Below, in pieces: positions 34,061-43,923 of a stretch of 64,000 bases of DNA. The notes under the pieces are model-generated. The model made no database searches, was not told where the DNA came from, and worked only from the letters and a program-made list of their open reading frames with translations. The stretch spans positions 10,142,170 through 10,206,169 of the forward strand of contig OX637361.1 in assembly GCA_951799405.1 (NCBI GenBank). The letters are read 5' to 3'. Each line of letters starts with the position of its first letter. The stretch's first letter is position 1. The DNA comes from Agapetus fuscipes (lineage: Eukaryota > Arthropoda > Insecta > Trichoptera > Glossosomatidae). A program made the translations under genes and the position numbers.

Positions 34061-34976
34061 TTTGGAGGTTGAGTGTGTGGTGTGAATAAAAGCCCGTTTT
34101 TGAAAGTGTATATTTTTAATGCAGTCAGTACTGTTCAATCAAAGGTAATTCAAAATGTTGTCTTGGTTGCAATCTTCCGGTCTTCAAGCTGCGTCCAGGC
34201 GGAAGTCCTCCTTAATCCGCCTTGCTTGTGAGGCGAGCAGGATGCTTGATGCTTGAAGTGGGGGAAGGAAAGGAAATATGGAAAGTGGCAATTAGGACGA
34301 AACCATGTAAACTTTTGAGGAAGTTCGGATTGGCCCTAACAAGGACCTTTTGTTGTGAGCAGGAGAAAAAACTGTAAACTTTTGAGGAAAATTAAAAGTG
34401 GCCCTAAGAAGGACCTTTTGTGTTGTGATGTGAGCAGTGTGCTGTAGGAGACGGTTGCCTCAAGTCTGTTCCTGGCGAGGTCTTGAGAATCTTCTAGGTA
34501 AAGATGTGGCGAAGCTGGAGATGTCCAGGTGAAGGTATGATGAAGCTGGAGATGTCCAGGCGAAGGCACGAGGTAAGATGTCGTCTCTGCTTGGAAATTG
34601 GCGGGAACACGAGAGATGTCTTGAGATTTTGGCGGGAGATGTAGATGTCCGCTCGGTGGTCTCGAAGTTTCTCTGGTGATGATGTAGTGGTCTGCGGAGA
34701 CGTCCAGGCGACGGTGCAAAGTTGTTTTGCGTCTCTGCTTGGAAATCGGCGGGAACGCGAGACGGCTTGCAATTTTGGCGGGAGCGCGGTAAGATGTTGC
34801 TCGTTCCGTGGTCTCAGTGTGTCTGGCTGTTTGGAGCGCGGCGTACGCGTTTTATACTCCCGCTCGTTCTCGCGGGCCCACTACTAGGGGTGGGCACGCA
34901 CAATTTTCGGATTATCTTCTTTTTATCTGATTTCAGATATCTGGTTTTCTTTCATCTTCTGTACTGATGCACCACA
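34061..34976 (-). repeat. 3' LTR of the gag-less Gypsy element
   Basis: 916 bp beginning TGTGGTGC in sense (right end on +). The other end as delimited is CCAAA rather than CA, fixed by the ATAT duplication. Short open frames inside both LTRs are identical and are not called genes. Confidence 0.9.
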
Positions 34977-34990
34977 GAGGCCCCCTCCAG
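34977..34990 (-). other. Polypurine tract of the gag-less Gypsy element
   Basis: In sense it reads 'ctggagggggcctc', directly before the TG of the 3' LTR. Confidence 0.75.
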
Positions 34991-35464
34991 TGTCAATGAC
35001 GTCTTGAAGTGAGCGTTATTGATGCGATGTTTTTGTGCAGAAGATGAAGGTACTACTCGTCGTAGCAGGATAAGAGATTCTACGTTGTATCTGGTGTGTT
35101 CGCTGTTAGCTGTGTGTGCTTACGATCCTCCTAGGCGGATGCGGAGGCAGGATTGTGAAGTCAGCTGCAGCGGTCCTGATGAGGATCTTGAGGCGTCGTC
35201 AGGTTGTCTCCAGATTTATGGAGTTCCTCTGGTTTTTCCAGGCTGTTGTCCTGTGGTGAGGAATTGTACTACTTGTTGTAGCGGGGTTGGTTGTTTGTTG
35301 CTCAGCGGTTGCTGTTGTAGCAAGGATTGCTGTGCTGCTTGTTGCAGGAAGGATGTTGTTTGTTGCTACGCTGTGCAGCTATGGTGAGCGACGTCCAATC
35401 CTCCAGTGCCTCGTTGCGCTGGGTGAAATTGGGGAGTCGGCTGCAGCGGGGTGAGGAAATACTT

Positions 35465-38461
35465 TTACAAGTATCTTTTGGGGATGGTCACTCGTCTTCC
35501 TGACCTTGTTTTGGTGTTTTCTGCTTCGGGTTGATTTGAAGGTCCTGGGCTGAGTGGCCTTGGTGTTGCTGTGTTTGGTACATCTGCTTCGGGCCGTTGT
35601 GAATGTTCTGGTCCGTGTGATGTGTATGTTTCATCTGGCATGTATGCTGGCTTCAGACGATCTATTGAGATTGTTTTGGTTTTCCCACTGAAGTCGACCA
35701 TGAAGTATTTATCGTTTTTCTGAACGATTTTGAAAGGTCCTTCATATGGCGCTTGTAGAGGTGTCTTGTGTGAGTCAACACGCACAAATACATGTGTGCA
35801 CTCTTGTAGGTGTTTGTGCACGAATGGTCGCTCCTTCTTGTGGTTTGAGGTGGGTACCGGTCTGATATTTTGTAGGGTTAGCTGTAGTTTATTTGCAAAG
35901 GTATCAGGTTCTGTTGGTGTGGAGTTCTCAAAAAAGTCACCTGGCATGCGTAGTGTTGTGCCGTAGGTGAGTTGAGCTGGTGAGTACGCAATGTCTTCCC
36001 GGATTGCGTTCCGCAGTCCTAAGAGGATCATTGGCAGGACTTCAGTCCATCTTGACGTTGTTTGGGAGCGTATGGCGGCTTTTAAGGTGCGGTGCCATCT
36101 CTCGATCAATCCATTTGACTGCGGATGATATGCGGTGGTGTGTATATGTTTGGCTCCAATGAGGCGTGTGACGTCTTTGAAAAGTTGTGACTCGAATTGG
36201 CGTCCTTGGTCAGTTACAATGTGGGACGGTACGCCAAATCTGGCGATCCAATTTGTCAACAATGCTTTTGCGACTGTCTCAGCGGTAATGTCCTTCAGTG
36301 GGACCGCTTCAGGCCATCTGGTGAATCTGTCAATCATTGTTAGGATGTATGTGTGTTCCTGTGATGACGGCAGTGGTCCTACAAGGTCTATGTGGATATA
36401 GCTGAACCTTGAGTCCGGTGTGGGGAGACTTTGTATCGGGCTTGTTGTGTGCCGTGTGATCTTGGTTTTCTGGCACGTGATGCACGTGCGTACGTATTGT
36501 GTGACATCACGTTGTAGTCCAGGCCATACAAATCTCGTTTTCAGAGTCCTGTACGTTGCTTTTGTACCGGTGTGTGCATTTTCATGATACATCCTGATTA
36601 TCTCGTGTCTCATGTCCTTGGGTATAAAAGGTCTCGACGTTCCCGTTGAGGTATCTGTCCAGAGAGCAAGGGCTGTACCAGGTATTTCTTGGAGTTGCAA
36701 TTTCAGAGATGATTCCTTCTTGAGTTTTTCTAGCTCTTGGTCGGTTGACTGCGCTTTAGCGATGTCTCCATAGTTGATTGTTGAAGGTATCGTTATGGCC
36801 TCTACTCTTGACAAGGCGTCTGCTACTACATTGTCCGGTCCAGGTATATACCTCACATCTGTCGTAAACTGTGAGATGTAGTCCAGTTGCCGTTCTTGTC
36901 TCGGTGTAGAGCAGTTCCTCTTGTTTCTGAACGCAAATGTCAATGGTTTATGATCGGTGAGGATGTGAAAGATTCGTCCTTCTATTAGCTGCCTAAAATA
37001 TTTGGTGGCTTCGTATATAGCTGACAGTTCTCTGTCGTACGTGCTGTATCTTCTCTGTGCGTCGCTGAATTTTCTTGAAAAAAATGCAAGTGGCTGCCAT
37101 GATCCTTCTTGAAGTTGCTGCAGGGCTGCCCCCATGGCGAACTCTGATGCGTCTACCACAAGTGATAGCTCCGCGTCAGGTTTGGGGTGTGCTAGCATAG
37201 TGGCTTGGGCCAAGTCGGCCTTGCACTTTTCAAAGGCGTTTTCCAACTCGCTCGTCCATGTGATGGGTCTCTTGTCATTTTTCTTGTAGTTTGATGTAGC
37301 TTCAAATAGAACACGTTGCGCATTAATTGCGTGTGGTAAAAATCTTCGATAGAAATTGACCATGCCAAGGAATCTTCGGAGTGCTCTCACTTCTTGTGGT
37401 ATGGGGAACTCGAGGATCTGCTGCACCTTTTCAGGCAGTGGCGAAGTTCCAGCTGCGGTAACCTTGTATCCCAGAAAGCTAACTTCTCGTTTTCCGAAGT
37501 TGCACTTTTCGGGGTTGATAACCAGTCCATACTCGCACAGCCTTTTGAAAATTGTCTTCAAATGTTCGGTGTGTTGTTCTTCGTTCTTGGACGCAATTAA
37601 AATGTCGTCAATATAGGTGAAACAGAATCCCAGGTCTCTGGTAACTTCGTGAATAAATCTCTGGAATGTTTGAGCTGCGTTACAGAGACCAAATTGCATG
37701 GCTGTAAACTCGAACAATCCGAATGGTGTAATGATGGCTGTTTTGTTCACATCTTCAGGGTTGACCGGGATTTGATGGTACGCTCGTTCTAGGTCCAATG
37801 TACTGAATATCTTCGCATCATGCAGGCGGTGTGCGAAGTCGTGGATGTGCGGTATGGGATAGCAGTCCGGAGTGGTCTTGGCGTTTAAGGCGCGGTAGTC
37901 TCCACATGGTCTCCAACCTCCATTGGGTTTTTTCACCATATGCAGCGGGCTGGACCAATTGCTTTTGGATGGGCGGCATATCCCTAGTTTCATCATCTTG
38001 GCAAATTCTTGTTGGGCAGCTTCCAGATGTCCAGGTGCTAATCTTCGTGCTTTGGCTGTGACAGGTTGTCCCTTGGTTTCGATGATGTGTGTCACTGTGT
38101 GTTTCGTTGCTTGTGGCGCTTCCTTTGTTTGACAGTGAATCAATGTGGGATACATGGAGATGATCTTGTGGTATGGGTCAAGATTGTTTATCATCGATAG
38201 CTTGGCCGATGGTCCTGGTGCTCTGTGTCCTCTTGAGATTAGCTGAGTTGTGCCATCGATAAGACATTGTCTACGTAGGTCCACTAATATGTTGTGCTGG
38301 TGGAGAAGATCAGCTCCAATAATGGGTTGTCCGACATCCGCGATGATAAAAGTCCACTCAAACTCACGGCGAAGTCCGAGACTGATCTTGATGTCTTGTG
38401 TACCATAAGTACGAATCCTGGTGCCATTTGCTGCGTAGATTTCCGGAGGTTGCGTGTTCAT
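35465..38461 (-). CDS. Gypsy pol polyprotein, N-terminally truncated
   Basis: 998 codons without interruption. The first ~60 residues are the C-terminal half of a retroviral-type protease ('[12 protein letters not shown]', 'PIIGADLL'); the catalytic DTG motif is absent. Reverse transcriptase follows with 'CGDYRALN' and catalytic 'YIDD' (~283), then RNase H ('[13 protein letters not shown]', 'TDHKPL'). The integrase has an HHCC zinc site and a DD-E core ('HIDLVGPL', 'VTDQGRQFE', 'NGLIERWHR'). It is a different lineage from the Gypsy at 7-12 kb. The ATG at 38461 is the first after the LTR, 12 bp away, and the frame extends back into the LTR. Whether it is translated is unknown. Confidence 0.93.
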   Translation of the reverse strand: MNTQPPEIYAANGTRIRTYGTQDIKISLGLRREFEWTFIIADVGQPIIGADLLHQHNILVDLRRQCLIDGTTQLISRGHRAPGPSAKLSMINNLDPYHKIISMYPTLIHCQTKEAPQATKHTVTHIIETKGQPVTAKARRLAPGHLEAAQQEFAKMMKLGICRPSKSNWSSPLHMVKKPNGGWRPCGDYRALNAKTTPDCYPIPHIHDFAHRLHDAKIFSTLDLERAYHQIPVNPEDVNKTAIITPFGLFEFTAMQFGLCNAAQTFQRFIHEVTRDLGFCFTYIDDILIASKNEEQHTEHLKTIFKRLCEYGLVINPEKCNFGKREVSFLGYKVTAAGTSPLPEKVQQILEFPIPQEVRALRRFLGMVNFYRRFLPHAINAQRVLFEATSNYKKNDKRPITWTSELENAFEKCKADLAQATMLAHPKPDAELSLVVDASEFAMGAALQQLQEGSWQPLAFFSRKFSDAQRRYSTYDRELSAIYEATKYFRQLIEGRIFHILTDHKPLTFAFRNKRNCSTPRQERQLDYISQFTTDVRYIPGPDNVVADALSRVEAITIPSTINYGDIAKAQSTDQELEKLKKESSLKLQLQEIPGTALALWTDTSTGTSRPFIPKDMRHEIIRMYHENAHTGTKATYRTLKTRFVWPGLQRDVTQYVRTCITCQKTKITRHTTSPIQSLPTPDSRFSYIHIDLVGPLPSSQEHTYILTMIDRFTRWPEAVPLKDITAETVAKALLTNWIARFGVPSHIVTDQGRQFESQLFKDVTRLIGAKHIHTTAYHPQSNGLIERWHRTLKAAIRSQTTSRWTEVLPMILLGLRNAIREDIAYSPAQLTYGTTLRMPGDFFENSTPTEPDTFANKLQLTLQNIRPVPTSNHKKERPFVHKHLQECTHVFVRVDSHKTPLQAPYEGPFKIVQKNDKYFMVDFSGKTKTISIDRLKPAYMPDETYTSHGPEHSQRPEADVPNTATPRPLSPGPSNQPEAENTKTRSGRRVTIPKRYL

Positions 38462-38472
38462 ATCACGTCGAC

Positions 38473-39388
38473 TTTGGAGGTTGAGTGTGTGGTGTGAATA
38501 AAAGCCCGTTTTTGAAAGTGTATATTTTTAATGCAGTCAGTACTGTTCAATCAAAGGTAATTCAAAATGTTGTCTTGGTTGCAATCTTCCGGTCTTCAAG
38601 CTGCGTCCAGGCGGAAGTCCTCCTTAATCCGCCTTGCTTGTGAGGCGAGCAGGATGCTTGATGCTTGAAGTGGGGGAAGGAAAGGAAATATGGAAAGTGG
38701 CAATTAGGACGAAACCATGTAAACTTTTGAGGAAGTTCGGATTGGCCCTAACAAGGACCTTTTGTTGTGAGCAGGAGAAAAAACTGTAAACTTTTGAGGA
38801 AAATTAAAAGTGGCCCTAAGAAGGACCTTTTGTGTTGTGATGTGAGCAGTGTGCTGTAGGAGACGGTTGCCTCAAGTCTGTTCCTGGCGAGGTCTTGAGA
38901 ATCTTCTAGGTAAAGATGTGGCGAAGCTGGAGATGTCCAGGTGAAGGTATGATGAAGCTGGAGATGTCCAGGCGAAGGCACGAGGTAAGATGTCGTCTCT
39001 GCTTGGAAATTGGCGGGAACACGAGAGATGTCTTGAGATTTTGGCGGGAGATGTAGATGTCCGCTCGGTGGTCTCGAAGTTTCTCTGGTGATGATGTAGT
39101 GGTCTGCGGAGACGTCCAGGCGACGGTGCAAAGTTGTTTTGCGTCTCTGCTTGGAAATCGGCGGGAACGCGAGACGGCTTGCAATTTTGGCGGGAGCGCG
39201 GTAAGATGTTGCTCGTTCCGTGGTCTCAGTGTGTCTGGCTGTTTGGAGCGCGGCGTACGCGTTTTATACTCCCGCTCGTTCTCGCGGGCCCACTACTAGG
39301 GGTGGGCACGCACAATTTTCGGATTATCTTCTTTTTATCTGATTTCAGATATCTGGTTTTCTTTCATCTTCTGTACTGATGCACCACA
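38473..39388 (-). repeat. 5' LTR of the gag-less Gypsy element
   Basis: Same length and, as read, same sequence as 34061-34976. It joins the truncated pol reading 'CCAAA|GTCGAC' in sense, with no tRNA primer site at the junction. Confidence 0.9.
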
Positions 39389-39392
39389 ATAT

Positions 39393-39665
39393 AACCTGTA
39401 GGAACTCTCGGCTTGGTCTTCCTTAGGCTTTTGTCCCCTTGATCATCTCCTCAATTATGGTATGCACAAGACCTTCAATGTCCCATCCATCTTGCCTGTT
39501 AGACAGGGATTTGAGCAATCGCCTTCCTCCTTCAATTTTTGGTTGAACCTCCTCGTTTGTTAAGTGTTTCCTCAAGGAAATCCCTAAAAGTTGTCTGTAG
39601 GACCACATCTCAAAAACCCAGTCTCTTTTTTCCCCATTTTGAAAGGCACCTAGTCTCATAGCCAT
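39393..39665 (-). pseudogene. LINE fragment, 5' half of a split copy
   Basis: The minus-strand frame 39423-39665 contains 'MRLGAFQNGEKRDW', 'WSYRQLLGIS' and 'KHLTNEEV'. It resembles the C-terminal domain after the palm in RTE-like reverse transcriptases. Its continuation lies at 33935-34056. Confidence 0.7.
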
Positions 39666-39728
39666 ACATCAAGATGCTCCATACGTAGATCTTGATGAGG
39701 AAAAGTCCACAGGTAAATTTTGGTCTGA

Positions 39729-39830
39729 CTAATCTAATCTAAGCTGCAAAGATATATATCATTTAAAATTTATATTAAATGCATTCCCACAAGCAGACAT
39801 GTATAATTTCGCCCTAACACATGCCGCATG
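39729..39830 (-). repeat. SINE-A, tail half of a split copy
   Basis: Runs from the (TCTAAT) tail to 'acacatgccgcatg' and breaks exactly at the TIR element. The copy resumes at 42977 with 'tgtggacctacaat'. Confidence 0.9.
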
Positions 39831-40144
39831 CCCAGATAGCATTTTAAACTTGCATCTGACTTGCAACAAGTTTGATGTGTCAAAAGTGAAGGCTTGCTGC
39901 AAGTTCGCCATGGCAAGTATATACACTTGAGGCAAGTTTGAATCAAACTTTCTAGTTTCCCAGCAACAAGCTTGCAGGAACTTTGTCATAACAAAGTTCC
40001 CGCAAGCTTGTTATGACAAATTTGCCAAATGTTTGCTTCTGCAAATCATATACATTTTTTTATAATATTTAAAAAAACAAAATTAGAATAAAAAGATTAA
40101 ATATTTTAATTTTATTTTATTTACAGTTCGCTTATAGTAGTAAC

Positions 40145-40480
40145 AAAGTTTTATTATAATCACATCATCATCATCATTGGCACGACCTCCCTCAGCAACC
40201 GCTGCCACCGCTGTCTATCCAACGTCTTCCTCCTCCAGCCCCACTGCACGACAATCCGCCACGACTTCATCCAGCTATCTTGAACGTGGTCTTCTCACTG
40301 TCCGCCGTCCCTCCGGGTTCGTCATTACAATCGTCTTCTCCAGGCTATGATGGTCTAATTGCTGAATGTGCCCCAGCCAATGCAGTCTGTTGACCTTTAT
40401 TGAGCGGACCACATCAGCGTCCTGGTACAGCTTATACAATTCGGAGTTATATCTTCTTCGCCATGTTTCTAGTCACACTC
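40145..40480 (-). pseudogene. LINE fragment inside the TIR element
   Basis: Minus-strand codons 'LGHIQQLDHHSLEKTIV' and 'GRRTVRRPRSR' match the C-terminal region of RTE-like reverse transcriptases. Stops and an ATC-repeat tail ('catcatcatcat', 40162) show a dead 3' fragment. Confidence 0.68.
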
Positions 40481-40821
40481 AGGTACATTATTCCCCTAGC
40501 CCCGTTGCTTTGTCTCTCGGCTCTGTAACAAAAAAACAAGGATATTTTTAGTAATTATATTACAAATCATTTATAATTAAGGATGTAATATAAACTAAGT
40601 ACTGATTTCATTATAAACAGTTTTAATTTTCTTTTTAGAAATTTGTTCCACGGTACTCCGTTTTCTTAGAAATTATTAAAGCAAATATTATAAAATACCA
40701 AGATCGGATTGCCCTGTAAGGAGTTATTTATGGAAACACATAAAAATATAATATCCGATGAATAAATTTTAACTGTGTACTTATTTTTATTGCAAATAGG
40801 ATGATACTTCTTTATGGAGTC

Positions 40822-41275
40822 AGACGCTACACAATTTTTGCCCAGTGTCGCGCAGCTTTCACCGCTCTATCGTTACCCTCTATTAGGTCGGCCAGTGTGC
40901 AGCTTGTTGGGCAGGCCGAACAGATCCGAAGATGATCCATGAACTGTTGGGCTCCGCATTCACAGAGCGTGGTGCCATCTTGATGTAAGATTGCCCAGGT
41001 CATCATGTTACAATGCGCTCTGCCAACACCCGTTCTCAACCTGTTTAGGGCCCTCCATAGATACTACTCACGATCCTGTCCAGGTGGGAGCTTCTCGCTC
41101 GGCTGCACAAAGTTATCAGGTCGCTCCAAATTCCACAGACACAGTCTCTCCCACGCCAGCTCCATAGTCAATCGGTGCACAGAGCTCAAGAAACTGTGAC
41201 GCCACAATGTCCAAAAAGGCAGTGCTGTAGATTCTTCAGGGATTTTTGTTGTCAACCCTCGAGGCCTCAAGGGAG
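40822..41275 (-). pseudogene. LINE fragment, reverse transcriptase C-terminal zinc motif
   Basis: Minus-strand codons show 'CECGAQQFMDHL' followed by 'CSACP', the Cys/His motif ending many Jockey/R1-type LINE polymerases. The preceding 'RTGVGRAHCNMMTWAI' fits the same region. A frameshift separates it from 'WERLCLWNLERPDNFV' further upstream. Confidence 0.7.
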
Positions 41276-41453
41276 AGGAACTGAAACAAGTGTAATAACA
41301 ATCAGTAACTGTTGGGTGTTCTTTGAAGCTTCTAAATAAATCTTGAGGTATGATTCACACTAAAACAGCGCTCATCAAAGAAATTATCCCCATATTATTA
41401 TTGTTATCCGGGGCTTAGTTTCCCTAGCCACGGACATCATATTATATTATAAG

Positions 41454-41707
41454 TCTAATCTAATCTAAGCTGCAAAGATATATATCATTTAAGATTTATA
41501 TTAAATGCATTCCCACAAGCAGATATGTATAATTTCGCGCTAACACATGCCGCATGTGGACCTACAATATAAAAACCCAATCTCAAATGAACATAAGCCT
41601 TGCAACTCTTGCCGTCCTTCCCTGAAACAGAGGTGACATTGGCAAAGTGAACCAATTTTTTATAGTATGGGTGGTCAGCCGCATAACAACCTATAAGTCA
41701 AGGAACT
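41454..41707 (-). repeat. SINE-A copy inside the TIR element
   Basis: Near-complete copy with tail 'tctaatctaatctaagctgc'. It is close in sequence to the copy the TIR element split. Confidence 0.88.
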
Positions 41708-42976
41708 GTACTGCCAGTTTTACAGGCCAGTTTTGTAGTTTTGTTTGGTTTTGTTTGGCACAGGCCAGTTTTACAGGTTTTACTGCCAGGAATAAGTACT
41801 GCCAGTTTTATCAACACACATCAAATGGCTTCATCGAACTAATTTTGCAACTTATTTTCACAGAATATGTCACATTTAGGTTACAAACAACTTTGCTGAA
41901 ATTTACTTTCAAATTTTTACGTGAAAATATTTGAAATAAATAAAAACGTAAGTTCAAAAAGTTAGTGCCAAAATCTAGATAATACACATTTCTTATTTCT
42001 ACAAAAAGTGCATCAAACACGTCCTACTAAGTATTCAAAAGGAAATAGTTTTACATACCTGGTAAATATGATGTAGGAACAGCATGCCGAAACATTTTAA
42101 AAGACGTAAGTACATTACTAATCGTCAAATAAACACGTATCTGATTCCTTTAACTTCCGTATTGAAACAATGAGGTACATAACAAAGGCGACTGGACATT
42201 ATAAAACGCAAAATAACAAAAATGTAAGAAATTCACAAAGCGAGCTCGTATACAAATAATGGCGGCCGGCCACCCGCCACATGCGGTCGCGTGGAGGTAG
42301 GGATACCAGATGAAAATTTTAAAATTCCTGACAAAAAGCCTAATTTCCATAGAAAGTCCTGACATTTTGTTGCAAACGTAATTAAACACTGCGTACTTAC
42401 TTAATAAGTACAAAGCTAAAGCATAAACAAATATTTCAAACTAACTTGTGTTTCAAATATTTTCTATGCTTTGACTATTAAAAAATTGAAAAGTCCTGAT
42501 ACTTCCGAAATCCGGTCGCAATCCCGACAAGAGCCTAAAAATCCTGACGTATGGCAGCCCTACGTGGGGGGTCTCTCGTGACGTCATTTCAAAGTTGTTT
42601 GAGAAACAGCCACAGAGAGAGTAAAATTCAGAAATAATGTTGCCAAAACCAAAATATGCCCAAAGATTTCTAGGCATGCGCGTCACAATCTGTCAACTCG
42701 TGTCTGATCAGTGCTGCCGCTGGGAAAAAAGTCGTGAGATTTAAAAAAAGCAAAATAGCAAAATCGATAAAACGGCAACACTGCTAATCGTATTTTTGAC
42801 AGCCCGTCACGCAAGTTTGTATCAAACAAAAAGCAAACTTGTTTATTCATATTTGAAACATGATGCAAAATGCAAGCTTGCAGCAATATTGCAATAAACT
42901 TATTTTGTCATATTTGACATGACAATGTAAAATCAAGTACAAATCAAACTTGCAGCAAACTGACCTGCTATCTGGG

Positions 42977-43115
42977 TGTGGACCTACAATATAAAAACCC
43001 AATCTCAAATGAACATAAGCCCTGCAACTCTTGCCGTCCTTCCGTGTAACAGGGATGACATTGGCAAAGTGAACCATTTGTACAGCATGAGTTGTCAGCC
43101 GCATATCAAACTATA
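42977..43115 (-). repeat. SINE-A, body half of a split copy
   Basis: Continues the copy at 39729-39830 after the TIR element and begins with the duplicated TG. Confidence 0.88.
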
Positions 43116-43269
43116 AGGAAGCTCGGCAAAAGTTGCAAAGTTTATATATGGTAAAGTTTTTCTCGGAACGAAAAATATTAGATGCAAAATAACATAAAAG
43201 CGAACTGCAGAGGAACCATGTAGTCAATGGATGGAACATACATAGATAATGTGTATTTTGAGTAAAATT

Positions 43270-43487
43270 CGAATGAACATTATTCATTGTTATGCCCACA
43301 AGCAGGCACATGCAAGTTCGCGCTTACACATGCTGTATGTGCACCTACGTACATACAAAATAAACAAAACCTCACATGAACATAAACTTTGCAACTCCTG
43401 CCACCTTTTTCTGAAACAGGGGTGGCATTGGTGTAAAGTGAACCAAGTTTTTACAGCATGGGGTGTCAACCTCATACCAACCTGTTT
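43270..43487 (-). repeat. SINE-A copy, diverged
   Basis: The body from 'tgcccacaagcaggcaca' to 'cataccaacctg' is recognisable. It lies ~440 bp upstream of the DBT start codon, so it could affect the promoter region. Confidence 0.75.
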
Positions 43488-43799
43488 TACACTAAGCAAT
43501 CAAATGAAGTGATGTATTTAGCAGAATCTTTGTAACTCACACCAAAGTAAAATTTAGATATGTTTTTTTCAGACATAGGCGTCAGAAATCGAGCAAAATT
43601 ATTATGACAGCCTCGGTTTTCAGTTTCAGTAAACAAAACATTAGATCGAGTCAAATAGTCCTTACCCCGAGTGTGTGTTTTTTTAACAAAAATGTACAGA
43701 AAATAATACGCTAGCGTCACTTTTTTATTTTTAATACATTTTTCCCTAAACGCTATGGTTGAGTTTAAATTGATAGTTTTATATTTGGTTTACAATTTG

Positions 43800-43923
43800 T
43801 GTACCTCTGTGGCCGACACAGCGCCAGTTCCTACGTGTCCACATACGAGAAAACGGCGTGTGTGACAGATGTCAGTTACTCAGTAAAAAAACACTGTTAT
43901 GATAAGTTATCAAACTTAAAAAC
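43800..43923 (+). promoter_or_regulatory. Presumed DBT promoter / 5' UTR region
   Basis: This is the unique, less AT-rich sequence just before the DBT start codon ('cgccagttcctacgtgtcca'). No TATA box is evident and the transcription start is not determinable. It is called only because it lies between the last repeat and the ATG. Confidence 0.3.

Larger units (their letters stand above)
34061..39388 (-). mobile_element. Ty3/Gypsy LTR retrotransposon lacking gag
   Basis: This 5328-bp minus-strand element has two 916-bp LTRs (offset exactly 4412 bp, apparently identical), flanked by the 4-bp duplication ATAT (34057-34060 and 39389-39392). The internal part is only 3496 bp. The 5' LTR (right copy) joins pol in the middle of the protease, so the primer-binding site, gag and the protease active site are all missing. 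LTR identity and the clean target duplication show a recent integration. The element needs proteins from a complete relative. Confidence 0.93.
39831..42976. mobile_element. Unclassified TIR element inserted in SINE-A
   Basis: The 3146-bp insertion has perfect 11-bp ends CCCAGATAGCA / TGCTATCTGGG. Inner ~40 bp are imperfectly inverted ('caagtttgatgtgt' left against 'acaaatcaaacttg' right) and rich in 'caagttt/aaacttg' motifs. Insertion duplicated 2 bp (TG) of the SINE-A target, shown by uninterrupted copies reading 'gcatgtggacc'. No transposase was found. The interior holds LINE scraps and another SINE-A copy, so it is non-autonomous or gutted. The superfamily is not recognised. Confidence 0.85.

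Noticed and set aside
34336..34967. Protein genes in the LTRs (80-127 codons, also at 38748-39379)
   Set aside because: Several overlapping frames on both strands exist only because the LTR is GC-richer. They are duplicated exactly in the other LTR and show no domain.
35019..35387. Cys-rich secreted protein on the + strand (122 codons)
   Set aside because: It lies antisense within the 3' non-coding part of the Gypsy element. The Cys richness comes from repeated 'gttgttg/ctgctt' sequence, with no signal peptide.
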